Assembly (NCBI RefSeq): GCF_003597395.2
Contig: NC_133769.1
Location: 49,369,675-49,433,674, forward strand
From: Chelonoidis abingdonii
Lineage: Eukaryota; Chordata; Testudines; Testudinidae
Direction of reading: 5' to 3'
Length of the DNA: 64,000 nt
In this document: in pieces, positions 1 to 11,900 of the stretch
Numbering within the stretch: the first letter of the stretch is position 1
Layout: each line of letters opens with the position of its first letter
Program-made: the position numbers and the translations under genes
The notes under the pieces: generated by a model
What the model saw: the letters and a program-made list of their open reading frames with translations, nothing else
Databases searched by the model: none
What the model was told of the DNA's origin: nothing

Positions 1-809
1 CTTAAAATTGCTCCTAAATGCCCTTGGTAAAGAAGCAGGGCTCATAAGCAGACTCTCTCCCTCCCAGTTTGAGCTGGAGGAGTTGGGCAGTGAACCCTTC
101 TCCCCTGCCTTAGGTGACTGGGACCCTGCAGCGGAGGAATCAGACAGAGAGCTCTCTGGAGAGCTTCAAGCACTGTGAAAGGCAAGCTGTAAAAACCTCA
201 TCAGAGCCACAGCAGGGTTCCTGTGCGCATGAGATGGTCTACAAGAACAAAGACCAAAAAGGAGAAGAAAACAGAAAAAAAAAACCTCGAAGGCACATGC
301 CCATGCCCTCTGACCCTTCCTCCCCCCACCTCATCTCCTCTCCCCCCCCGGCCACACACATTGGTAGAAGAACTATTGGGTCTGAATCAGAGCAGAGGAA
401 GAAACAACAAAGTTCCTCTCCCGTCCACCCCCAAAAAGTTTGATACTGTTTACAGAAAGGTTGTACAGATACAGATCCAGCCTGAACAGGCTGGTGAGAG
501 CAAGCCTCAAAGCAAATTCCTGGCCTTAAAATCCTCCTCTGAGGCGTCTGTTCCTCTGTGCTCCTCTTCTGAGGATGTGATCACAGAGGAATGGGACAAG
601 CCTGACAAAGGCAAACATCAGTAAAATTTATCTCAGGTTCTACAGGCTACAGGAGCCAAAGAACTTTATTGCTCAGTGTGACACAGAGACCCCTTGGCAA
701 AATGGTATCTGGTTCTTTGCAAACAACTCTCACCTCAGACCTGAGAAACTCACTACACAAAACACATCATCTTCAAGTGCTGTCCTTCTGGTTGCTCCAC
801 ATCAGGTGA
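1..809. other. Unassigned ASZ1 intron sequence
   Basis: There are two overlapping open frames (114-443, 223-624) but no known protein similarity and no codon pattern I trust. The stretch includes a C-rich run near 340. It may be repeat-derived, but I cannot classify it. Confidence 0.3.
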
Positions 810-1368
810 TGGTGAGTCCTGGTGCCGTACTGCCGTTGATCAGAGATTTTCGGTAGCAGTGCTTGGTCGGGCTGCATGTGCTTAGTAGCTGTGTCATGTC
901 GCTGTTGGAATCTCATTTAGCGAGCGCACATCCTTGTCTGAAGATGGAGCTTAGGGCAGTGCAACAGCTTTTTCCCCTATAGATTGACAAAATAGAAATG
1001 TAGTTGTTAGATACTATTGTTAAAAAAAAAAAATAATAATAGTTTTTCTTTCTCTGGTTCCTGTGCTCCCTTCGGAGCACATTCCGCAAAAGTTTTTCTC
1101 CATTTCTCCACTCCCTGGGGGCACTACCCTGAACATGCCAGGCTCCCCTAGCTTTACGAGGTGCGGCTCCTGCAAAGAAGCAATTGTGCGATTCAACGGG
1201 CACGCTCTCTGTGTGAGATGCCTCGGAGAAACGCACGTACCACAGAAGCCTTGCTGACCTGAAGTCCTCTAACTTGTCTAAGTAATTCTTAACTTGTTGT
1301 TTTCCTGTTTTAGCCTCTGATCCTACCCCATTACACTGATGGTTCACTGTGAGTTGTCCAATCACTGT

Positions 1369-1620
1369 TAACTTTTTTGGTGAAAATGGTGAGGGCGGGG
1401 ATTTAGGACTTCGGACGTTCCTGCATTTCCTGTTCTTGACTTTCCCTCCTTATTGAGTATTGCGCCTACCCTGTCCTTGGTCTTCCTCATACTTCTCCTG
1501 TATTTGTAAAATGCTTTCTTGTTACCCTTTATGTCCCCAGCTAATTTAATCTTGTTTATTAATTTAGCCTTTCTAATTTTGTCTGTATTCCTTATGATGA
1601 TTTTTATATTCATCCTTCAT
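1369..1620 (-). mobile_element. CR1 LINE fragment nested in the DIRS relic
   Basis: On the minus strand an open stretch reads [20 protein letters not shown] and then [14 protein letters not shown]. This is the linker between the endonuclease and reverse transcriptase of CR1 ORF2. Its ends are not clear, and sequence to about 1830 may also be repeat-derived. Confidence 0.7.
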
Positions 1621-1896
1621 AATTTGACCTAGTTTCTACTTTTTTATGACTTTTTTGAGTTTCAGGTAATTGAAGATCTCATGGTTAAGGCAGGGTGGCC
1701 TCTTACAGTACTTCCTATCTTTCCTACACATGGGGGTAGTTTGCTCTTAGGCCCTTAACAGTGTTTCTTTTAAAAATCTGCCAACTCTCATAAGCTCTTT
1801 TTTTCCCGTGAGATCTTGCCTACAATCAGGTGCCTTCAAATCTTCCTCCTGAGAGTGTGGAACCACTCCCCAGAACACATGAAAGACCATGTTTGG

Positions 1897-2135
1897 CAGC
1901 GCCGGCTCCAGGCACCAGCTCAGCAAGCAGGTGCTTGGGGCAGCCAAGGGGAAGGGACAGCAGGTTGGGCTCTTCGCCGGCAGGTCCCTCTCAGAGGGAA
2001 GGACCTGCTGCCGAATTGCTGCCGAAGAGGAAAGCGGTGCAATGGAGCTACCGCAGATAGTGATCGTGGCTTTTTTTCTTTTTTTTCCCTTTTCTCCCTC
2101 TGCTTGGGGCGGCAAAAACCCTGGAGCCGGCCCTG
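1897..2135. mobile_element. Short non-autonomous DNA transposon with terminal inverted repeats
   Basis: The left end (CAGCGCCGGCTCCAGG) and the right end (CCTGGAGCCGGCCCTG) are inverted repeats. Ends starting CAGGG suggest the hAT group. The 8-bp flanks (ATGTTTGG and ATCTGACT) do not match, so the target duplication is lost or the class is wrong. It interrupts the RNase H side of the DIRS relic. Confidence 0.6.
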
Positions 2136-3945
2136 ATCTGACTCCCAATCCAGACGCTCAGTGGTGGGGACTTTCCATTGGATTGTCTGCTAAGGCCTGC
2201 CCGCATGGCTTCCACATCCTCTTGTCCTTACTAACAATGCCAGCCTGGAGGGCTGAGGTACTCGTGGGGTTTCAAACCACCCAGAGAACCTGGATCCCAG
2301 AGGAAAAGACAACTGGCATAAATCTTCTAGAACTCAGAGTAGTCAGGCTATCTTTGTGAAAGTTCTAGATCTTCCTGGAGGGAATCATATTTTGGTTCCG
2401 TCAGCCAACACAACTACAGTCTTGTACATGAACAACCATGGAAGGAGAAGGAGCTCAAGGCAACATGCAGAAACAATGGAAATAATGAAACAGTAGAGCA
2501 GTCTGTCTTGTCATTCAGAACAACCCATATAAAGGGGAATTGAACCAGAAGGCAGACTGGCTCAACCAACACTAGCTCAGCACTCTAGAATGGTGCTTGA
2601 ATCAGGAGGTCTTCAGTCCAATTTCAAAGGACAATCTGTCTTCCTTCAGCCAATTTGTTTGTGAGCTGCAAGAATATGAAGAGACCGAGATACTTCATGA
2701 GGGAGATAGATCCCAAATCCTTGGGGACAGATGCCATTTCACACAGATGGCTACCTTTTCCCTTCCTGGGGAAAGTGATTCAGAAAATAAAAAGGGAGCA
2801 GACAAAAGTAATATTCATAACTCCCTATTGGCCAAGGAGACCCTGGTTTTCTGACCTGATAGACCTGACTGTGGAACCTCTGCTACAGTGACTATGGAGA
2901 CTGGAAATAATTTCCCAAGACCTATTTCTCCATCCAGGTCTCAGACCAGCTTCAGTTGATAGGCCCAGTATTGCTAAGGCCTCTGTTTCAGTAACCAAAC
3001 TATCTTCCAAAATTATCAAGACTTTGCTAGCATCCAGGAGAGCCTTACCACTGAAGCCATGCTTTTCTCTCTGGTCCAGTTTCAGTGCCTCATGCCAAGA
3101 GTACTGTGTGGACCCCAGCAATCCAAGCCATTTTGAACTTTCTGCAGGATGTCGTAGACAAGGGCTTTAAATGCAGCACCAAATTTCTAATCTCAGTAGC
3201 ATCCTTTTCATTGAGTCTGCAGGATCCTTGATCTTCAGATTCCTCAGAGCTATCAGGCTGACCAAGCTGTTGATCAGGCTAATTTTCGCAAAATGGGATC
3301 TACCGCTGGTTTTGAAAGGTCTAAGAGATCATTCCTTTGAGACCTTGACTTCAGTGATGGCCTTCTACTGGTCCATAAAAACTTGTTTTCTGGTCTCTAT
3401 CACATCTGCTAGATGGGTATCAGAACTGGTGATGTTATCTGTGCCAGAACCTTGTCGTATATTCCACAATGGCAACGTGGTGCTGATAACATGTCTTTTT
3501 TTCCTAAAGTAAATTTTCCCTTCCATACTTCCTAAAAAGTTGTCCTTCCTTCATTCTGTCCGAATCTTCGACATCCGACAGAATACAAGTGGCACACCTT
3601 AATGTCAGGAGGGTGCTGAAAATCTGCATCATGTACACAGAATTCACAATGAGATCAAGTGCCCTGTTTGTGTCCTTCCAGCCTAAATGTCAAGGTCTCA
3701 GAGTTTCTAAAATCATCCATCATAGATGGATTAGGCTTTATATTGTTGAAGCCTACAAGGGATGAGAAATCCCTGCTCTGTAGTTTCTGTGATCCCTCTG
3801 TGATTTAAACTTCACTGTCACTTTGCAGGTGTATTTATGTATTCAAATTATGGAGGCATCAGTTGCAGCTCCATAGTTAATGTTGAGTTTAGTTTTTCAC
3901 TTAAGGGAGGGATTCATGTGCTTGATTATACATGAAAAAATAGTG

Positions 3946-4260
3946 TAGGGATCAGCAACCTTTGGCATGCAGCTCACCAGGGTAAGCACCCTGGCAGGCC
4001 GGGCTTGTTTGTTTACCTGCTGCATCCGCAGGTTCAGCCGATCGCAGCTCCCGCTGGCCAACCGGTTCTGCTGGAAGCGGTAGTCAGCACATCCCTTGGC
4101 CTGCACCGCTTCCCGCAGCCCCAATTGGCCTGGGATGGTGAACTGTGACCAGTGGGAGCAGCGATTGACTGAACCCGTCGACTCAGCAGGTAAACAAACT
4201 GGCCCAGTCCACCAGGGTGCTTACCTTGGCGAGCCACATGCCAGAGGTTGCCAATCCCTG
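3946..4260. mobile_element. hAT-type short element with perfect 8-bp target duplication
   Basis: The ends TAGGGATCAGCAACCTTTGGCA and TGCCAGAGGTTGCCAATCCCTG are near-perfect inverted repeats. The element is flanked by identical AAATAGTG copies at 3938-3945 and 4261-4268. Internal GTTTGTTTACCTGC is matched by an inverted copy near the other end. No coding capacity is seen, so it was moved by a helper transposase. Confidence 0.9.
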
Positions 4261-4493
4261 AAATAGTGTGTTCTCCCCCAAGGTACAGCACTTATTTTTT
4301 ACGTAGAGAACTAATTTTCTGAGACTTTACAGTAAATCCATTAATTTAGTTTGAGTTAAAATTATTGTGACGGGTTGGAGCCCCTCGTCCAGGATGCGAG
4401 CTGATGTGCTGGGGTTTAGCTGAGCCTCTTCTGCTCCACCAGCCTGTATTTCTTCTCCCTATTTTGCTGAATTAGGCTCTCCAGCCTCTTGCA

Positions 4494-4508
4494 ACACACA
4501 CACACACA
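4494..4508 (+). repeat. Short (CA)n microsatellite
   Basis: A run of about seven CA units. Confidence 0.8.
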
Positions 4509-4599
4509 GAGGTAGAGCCACACCCAACTACAGACATCCTTATAACATTGTTTGGCAGCCGTCTGCTTTGTCCACTGCTTGCAGGAAGAGCAGCCTGTT

Positions 4600-5448
4600 G
4601 GAGCTATCTGGTGGGGGATTGGAACTGGACCGGCAGCCCCCCATCAGCTCCCCTAAGTTTTCTGTGTGGCAACTGCCCAGCAGACTACCAATTGCTGGGC
4701 AGTTCAGTTGTCCTTCCCCCCACTGCCATGTGCTGCTCCTGCCCTCTGCCTCTGCCTCTGAGCTGCTCCCGGGAACCTCCTGCTCACTGTGCAGGAGGCA
4801 GAAAAAAGGGGAGGCTAATGTCAGAGTGTTCCCCTCCCCCTGCTCCGGTACCTCATCTCCACAAAGCTAGGTCGGGGGACAGGACTCAGAACAGAGGGAG
4901 CTTGCTGGCAGCAGCTGCAGTCTCAACTTCGTGATCTACTTAAAAAGGCAGTGTATGTAGAGTGGGATCAGCATACTTAAAGGGGCGATGCATCTCTCAC
5001 ATGCAAGCACGCCTCTGTGTGTCTCTGCCATGCTGTCTCCCCTCCCTCCATTCCTGCTGTCTTGTAGACTGTGAAGCTACATTAACAATGTTTTAACCCT
5101 TGAGGGCTCAACCGAGTGCTAGTTAATCATTTAGCAGTAAGGCATTCCCTGGGAAATATCGCACTCTCTTCCATCCTCTGACTTCACCACCTCAGCCAAG
5201 CTTCACAATCATCATTGCTGTGTACAGTATAAAATTTGTTGTTTAAAACTTATACTGTGTGTGTGTCTGTGTGTGTGTATATATATATATAGTCTTTTGT
5301 GTCTGGCGAAAAAAAATTCCCTGGAACCAGCCCCCCCCCTTTACATTAATTCTTATGGGGAAATTGGATTCATTTAACATTGTTTCACTTAAAGTAGCAT
5401 TTTTCAGGAACATAACTACAACATTAAGCGAGTAGTTACTGTATTATA
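4600..5448 (-). mobile_element. Probable Tigger/mariner-like non-autonomous element
   Basis: The right end, read on the minus strand, starts TACAGTAACTACTCGCTTAA and continues with a segment that resembles pogo/Tigger-type ends in reptile genomes. No matching left terminal repeat was found, so it is truncated or the left border is wrong. It contains simple repeats: a TG/TA run at 5252-5291 and a C-run near 5331. Confidence 0.4.
5252..5291 (+). repeat. (TG)n/(TA)n microsatellite
   Basis: An imperfect TG run passes into TATATATATATA. Confidence 0.85.
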
Positions 5449-5801
5449 CTCTAAATTGCTGATACATACTAGCAATCTTGAGTATCTTTTTGTCTAGGAA
5501 TATAATACTGATTTTCTACTTACTGATATTTGTACTTCTGATTGCAGTACAATAGATGCTTGACAAGGTAGGTGTTAATACTGCTCATTGGGAATACAGG
5601 CCCAGTTCTTTACATCATTTCACTATGTGCTTAACGTTAAGTATCTGCTTAAGGCTAATTGACTCTAATAGGATTTAAGATTGCATTTAAAGTTTAAGCT
5701 CATGGTTGAGTGTTCTGCTGAATCTTTGCTGAGTCAACACCATATAGCTGATACCTTAGTTAATGTTTAGTATTTTAACAAAAATTCTTTTTTTTTCCAA
5801 G

Positions 5802-5913
5802 GAAACAAATGACTCCGCTAATGTATGCAGCTCGAGAAGGACACTGTCAGGTTGTTGCTCTTCTTGTTGCTTATGGATCACAAATAAATGCCCAGGATGA
5901 AAATGGTTATACA
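5802..5913 (+). CDS. ASZ1: ASZ1 exon encoding an ankyrin repeat (first in window)
   Basis: The acceptor follows a long T-run ending in AAG, and the donor is GTAAGT. The exon encodes an ankyrin repeat beginning [19 protein letters not shown] and ending in DENGYT. It corresponds to about residues 146-180 of human ASZ1. The reading frame runs past the donor as an open frame to 6042, but that tail is intronic. The internal ATG at 5809 is not the protein start. Confidence 0.93.
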
Positions 5914-8900
5914 GTAAGTAATCTACTTGTATATACTGTATGTGATACTGAATTGGGTGTTTTACTTTTCACATTTACTACTTGTTCCTCAGAAATACCT
6001 TTCACTGTAGTGTTCCACCATGCCAGATTTTTCTGGAACTGACTCCATCTGGCACCACTCAACAGCTTTTTCTGAATCAGAAGAGATTGTTCCTTAACAT
6101 GGCACTTGCAGTAGCTGCTTGACTTTTATATTTTTTTGTTCCTTATCTAAACTTATCTCTCACCTGTCTGTCATCCGTTGCCATCAGGGCATGAGCCGGG
6201 GGAGAAAGCAGGGGTACACCTTCCCCCAGTAATCTCTCCGCCACCACCTCCAGCCTCTGCCCTGCCCTCCTCCCTGGGATTCCCTCCCCTGAGCCTGTCG
6301 TCCCCTCTTTCTGCCAGGGTGGGAGTTGGGCTGAGTGCAGCTGAAGGGACATGCCTGACAGAGGCAGTGCAGCTAGTGCTCCCGTTGAGCCCCACTAGAT
6401 GATGCCCAGAGCAGGGAGGCAGAGCTGGCAGCCCAGCTTTGCCAGAGGGTGCGCGGGAAAGCCGGCTGATACCTGTCCCTTGCCTGCGGCCTCCAGTAAG
6501 TGTTTGGTGCCCACCTGAGATGCCACAGAAGGGAGCTCAGGACAAAGGTGGTCGGAGGCAGTGGAAACGGGATAGGTACTCTGGGGATGGGTGGGAAGCC
6601 TGGGGAGTTGGGGAGGGAGGAAGCGGAGCCTGGGGACACTGGATGGGGTGCTGATGTTTAAAGTGCCTCCTGTGATGTTTCCTGGTGTTATCTGGACTAG
6701 TCATCTGTTAGGTCACTCCAGTCTTTGGCTATGTCTACACTACGGGATAATTTCGAATTTAACATAAACCGGTTTTATAAAACAGATTATAAAGTCGATT
6801 GCATGCAGCCACACTAGGCACATTAATTCGGCGGTGTGCGTCCATGGTCCGAGGCTAGCGTCGATTTCTGGAGCATTGCACTGTGGGTAGCTATTCTGTA
6901 GCTATCCCATAGTTCCCGCAGTTTCCCCTTCCCCTTGGAATTCTGGGTTGAGAGCCCAGTGCCTGATGGGGCAAAAATCATTGTCGCGGGTCGTTCTGGG
7001 TACAGCCTCACCCCTCCCTTCGTGAAATGAGGCAGACAACATTTCGCGCTCTTTTTTCCTGGGTGAACTAAGCACAACCATAGCCACAGCAAGCATGGAC
7101 GCTGCTCAGATCAATAGCACAATTATGGACGTTGTAAACACCTCGCGCATTCTCGTGCTGTCATGGTGAACCATGCACAAGATGCAGGCCGAGGAGGAGG
7201 CAATAACGCAGTGGAGGCGAAGCGAGAGTGATGGCGGACATAGGACACTGAATTCCTCCTAACTGCAGGGCCCCTGCCGCTTTGAGCTTCTTTGACGGGT
7301 GTAATGGCAGTTCTACCATGAACGGCTGATTATATGGGCCGGACACAGCAGACAGAGACTCGGTGGAGCCGATAGTTTTGCAGAAGTGCTGGGACGATTT
7401 GCAGTGTGCTGTGAAACTTTTGCATATGCGTAAGACACTTTCTTGGAACTTTGTTGACTTGCTTCTCCTGCCCATTGAAACGCCGTAATACGCAAGCCTG
7501 AGAGCAGCCCTCACAGTGGGAGAAGCGAGTGGGCAATAGCCCCTGAAAGCTTTCAACTCCAGACAGCTACGGTCAGTTGGAACAGTTGGTGGCAAATTAC
7601 TGTGGGGGCGCTGTTGAGCAAGTAGCCAACACAATCATTAAGCTGCTGCTTACGATAAGGTTGTGACTCTGGGAAACGTGCAGGTCTAGTGAATGGCTTT
7701 GCTGCAATGGATTCCCTAACTGTGGGGGACGATAGATGAACCCACTATCCTATCTGTGGCACGGACGCACCAGGGCACCCAGTACATAAACCGAAGGGGT
7801 ACTTTTCAATGGTCTGCAGCACTGGTGGATCACAAGACGTTTCACCAACTCCACGTGGGATGGCCAGGAGGGTTACATGACGGCTCACTCTTCAAAGCAC
7901 AACTCTGTTTAAACGGCTGCAGCAAGGGAATTACTTCCAGACTAAAATAACACAGTTGGGGATGTTGAGATGCCTATAGTTATCCTGGGTGACCTCAGCC
8001 TACACCCATTGTATGCCATGGCGTCATAAGCCATACACAGGCAGCCTGGACAGTGGTCAGGAGCTGTTCAAGTACAGGCTGAGCAAGTGCAGGATGGTGG
8101 CAGAATGTGCATTTGGCCATTTAAAGGCTCGCTGGCGCACATTACTCACTTGCTCAGACCTCAGCCAAACCAATGTCCCCTTTGTTATTGCTGCTTGCTG
8201 TGTGCTCCACAATCTCTGTGAGAGTAAGGGGGAGACCTTTATGGCGGGGTGGGAGGCTGAGGCAAATCATCTGGCCGCTGATTACGCGCAGCCAGACATG
8301 AGGGCGATTAGAAGAGCACACCAGGAGGCAGTGCGCATCAGAGAAGCTTTGAAAACGAGTTTCATCACAGGCCAGGGTACGGTGTGACTGCTGTTTGTTT
8401 CCCCTTCATGAGCCCCCCCCACTTATTGACTCCTTCCCTGTAAACAAACCCACCCTCCCCCTTCGATTACAGCTTGCTTAAGGAAATAGTCATCGTTTAA
8501 AAAATCATGTATTCTTTATTAAAAAGTAATTATAAAAAGAGGCAGAGAATTAACAAGGTATCCCAGGTGTGGTTTGGGAGGAAGATAGGAGGGAAGGAAA
8601 AGGCCATTAAGCACATTTCAATGTAATGACAGCTTTTGGTTGGACTGTCCACGGGGGTGGAGTGGGCGGGTGCACAAAGCCTTCCCCCACGCGTTCTTAC
8701 ATCTGGGTGAGGGAGATATGGAACATGGTGAGGGTGGTTACACAGGGGCTGTAGCGGCACTCTGTGACCCCTTTGCTCTTCCTGAAGATCCACCAGACGT
8801 CGGAGGATATCAGTTTGATCACGCAGCAGCTCCAGTGTTGCATCCCACCACCACTGATCTTCCTGCCTACACCGCTCATCTCGAGCGTCTCTCCTATCCT

Positions 8901-11900
8901 CACATTGGTCCCTCCTGTCCTCACGTTCACTCGCATCTTTCCTGTACTTTGCTGCCACGTCCTTCCGCTCATTCAGATGAGCTCTTTCATTGCGGGTTAC
9001 TTCCATGATTTCCAAGAACATTTCATCTCGCGTCCTCTTCTTCCTCCGCCTTATCTGAGCTAGCCTTCGGGATGGAGTAGGGAGGCTTGAAAAATGTGCA
9101 GTTGCATGAGGGAGGGAAAAAAGGGAGAGAAGTATTTAATAAGATACATTTTACAGAACAATGGTTATACTCTTTCACAGTGAACAACACTATTCACCTT
9201 ACATAGCACATGTGATTTCACTACAGGGTCACATTTTGCATCTTTTAATGTTGAGTGACTGCGGCCCTAGTGTTACAGCTCTCACAGACACAGGTCCGGG
9301 CATCAGAATTCAGCTTGCATGCGGCCGTGGTAAGCAATTGTCTTTCGGCTTCTCCAGCCTTCGTGTACACAGTGCCCTCTGTTGCTGCTTTCTGTTAACA
9401 AGCAGCAGCAGACACCACCACCCCCCGAATCCAATTCTTTAGGATTGCTTTAGCCCTCCCCCAGCGCATGACTGGTATCATGGAAGATCACTGCTGATCA
9501 CCCCCCTTTCCTCCCCTCCACTGCGTCGCTGGTAGCTGGGAAGATTCCTGCTAGCCAAACACAAAAAAGCTCAGTGCTATCCTTCCTCCCCTCCCCCCAC
9601 TTTGCTACGTGCAAGGAAGGATTTCTTTTAAGCAACAGTCCAGTAGGAAAATGGCCATCTCTGTCCCCTTAATTAAATTCCTGAATTTCCCCATGAACGA
9701 TATGCTCTGCTGAGGATAAGCAGAGCGAGATAAGAACGGAGTCTTCTTGATGCCGCAGAATCACCGGACCGATAGGCAGCTATGCTTCGATCATGACAAT
9801 GATACCTGATTTACTTGCACATGCACTTGGCGTGTAAAGTGTCTACAATGGTGACGAAGAGCGTGCCTTGCCAGAAACTTCCGCAAAGGCTTTGGAGTAC
9901 TTCCAGAAGAGGCTTCAGGAATGTCCTGGAGATGTTCCGTTCCATCCCAGACCATGTTACAAACTTTCAGTAACTTAACTGGCTCGAATGCATCCAGCCC
10001 TCATGGCAATCAATCATTAAAAACGCTTGCTTTTAAACCATTTTTGTATTTACAAAGTACATCCCCAGAGGTTGTTTCCAGCCTTCACTCAGTCGGGCTA
10101 GTGGCTTGGAGGGCTGGGAGTGCGTAATTCCGGGTGGGTCAAAAAGTAACAAAAAGCTCCACAAAAGTGGGGCTAACGGAGGTGGTGCTCTCTGCAAGCT
10201 CGTCCTACCTCCTCCTCATCTTCCCTCGCGGAATCCTCAGCATGGTTGAGATTAACCCCACCTCGGAATCCACGACAAGGGGGGCGGGTATTGGTGGTGC
10301 AGCCCTCTAAAATGTGCATGCAGCCTCCACGTAAGAAAGCGGTCCATTGTTTTCGGCCTGACCCCGATCTTTCCGTTTCTCTTGTGGTTTTCTGATCTTG
10401 TCTAAGCGCCCCCTCACCACCTTTAGCTCCTTAACTTTCATTCTGCACTGCACTGAGTCTCTGGTGTGGCCTTTTCCCATCATAGCCTTGGAAATTTTTT
10501 CAAATATTTTTTCATTTTTGTCTTTTCGAACAGAGTTCTGTTAGCACTGAATCCTCTCCCCATATAGCGATAAGATCCAGTACCTCTCGTGCGGTCCATG
10601 CTGGTGCTCTTTTTTGATTCTCAGGAGACTGCATTGCTACCTGTGCTGATGAGCTCTACGTGGTCATCTGTGCTGATGAGAGCTCCATGCTGGCCAAACA
10701 GGAAATGCAATTCAAAAGTTCGCGGGGCTTTTCCTGTATACCTGGCCAGTGCCTCTGAGTTCAGATTGCTGTCCAGAGCGGTCACAGTGGTACACTATGG
10801 GATACTGCCTGGAGGCCAATACCGTCGATTTGCTGCCACATTAACCCTAAACTGATATGTTAATATCGATTTTAGCGCTACTCCTCTCGTTGGGGAGGAG
10901 TACAGAAATCGATTTAAAGAGCCCTTTATATCAATATAAAGAGTGTTGTAGTGTGGACGGGTACAGCGTTAAATCGATTTAACGCTGTTAAAATCGGTTT
11001 AACAGCGTAGTGTAGACCAGGCCTTTGAGTCTGGGAGCAGCCTTACCCTGCACTTATGTGAGAACCCCCACTCCCGGGCTATTCATGCACAGCCTCTAGC
11101 ATGTAAGCTGCTCCCAGCTACATGAGTGAGCACTTTTGGCCAGCTGCTGCTTGTCCAGTGTCCACTGCAAGCTTATATGAGTTTGTCAATTTAACAAAGA
11201 AATTGATATGTATCAGGCTTGTTATCCCAAGGGGAGTCTCTGACACGCTTCAGACCAAATGCACTGTTTCAGGTAGAATAAACAAACAAATTTATTAACT
11301 ACAAAAGATAGATTTTAAATGATTATAGGTCAAAGCACAACAAGTCAGATTTGGTCAAATGAAATAAAAGCAAAACGCATTCTAAGCTTATCTTAAAACT
11401 TTCAGTGCCCTTACAAACATAGATGCTTCTCATCACAGGCTGGCTGGTTGCCCTTCAGCCAGGCTCTCCCCTTTGATCAGCACTTCAGTCGCTTGGTGGT
11501 GTCTGTAGATGGAGGTGAAAGAGAGACAGAACATGGCAGACATCTTTCCCTTTTATCATGTCCTTTCTTCCCTCTTGGCTTCCCTCCCTCCCCCCGAGTC
11601 AGGTGAGCATTACCTCATCATAGTCCCAAACTGATGAAGGGAAGTTTAGTGACTCACTCAAGAGTCCAGCAGATCCTTTGTTGCTGCCTAAGCCAGTGTT
11701 CTTTGTTCCTGTGAGGCTGGGCTGGGTTTGTTCCATACATGCCGTGATGAGGTATGAACTGCCCCTCTGTTCCTGGAGAGTTTTTGCCTGGGTTTGTTTT
11801 AAGTCATGAGAACACATTTTCAGCCTCATAACTATTATATACATGAAACAACCTATAACGTTACTATAACAACAATGCTCAGTGCATCATGAGCCTTCTG

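Larger units (their letters stand above)
810..3780 (+). mobile_element. Decayed DIRS-like (tyrosine recombinase) retrotransposon, with nested insertions
   Basis: Pieces of a DIRS-type element appear in order. A gag start lies near 1132, with a CxxC...HxxC...C zinc-knuckle-like motif (CGSCKEAIVRFNGHALCVRC). RNase H lies at about 2145-2640, including the segment ELNQKADWLNQH. A tyrosine recombinase relic lies at about 3120-3770 with FAKWDLPLVLKGL, ITSARWVSEL and LPSFCPNLRHPTEYKWHT. DIRS elements use this enzyme in place of an integrase. Stops and frameshifts interrupt all parts, and no reverse transcriptase core was recognised. A CR1 fragment and a short transposon sit inside. Confidence 0.72.
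6727..11023 (+). mobile_element. Near-complete but decayed PIF/Harbinger DNA transposon
   Basis: The element is 4.3 kb with terminal inverted repeats GGCTATGTCTACACTACG and CGTAGTGTAGACCAGGCC, flanked by TTT at 6724-6726 and 11024-11026, a 3-bp duplication typical of this superfamily. Next to the ends are longer imperfect inverted stretches rich in AATCGATTT-type motifs. It contains a transposase relic on + and a Myb-like gene relic on -, the two-gene plan of Harbinger elements. Both are broken, so it is not self-mobile. Confidence 0.92.

Noticed and set aside
114..624. Overlapping open frames at the left edge as a gene
   Set aside because: No homology, no splice support, low-complexity lysine and proline runs.
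4548..4934. 128-codon open frame
   Set aside because: Lies in a probable DNA transposon, cysteine/serine/proline-rich, with another open frame overlapping it.
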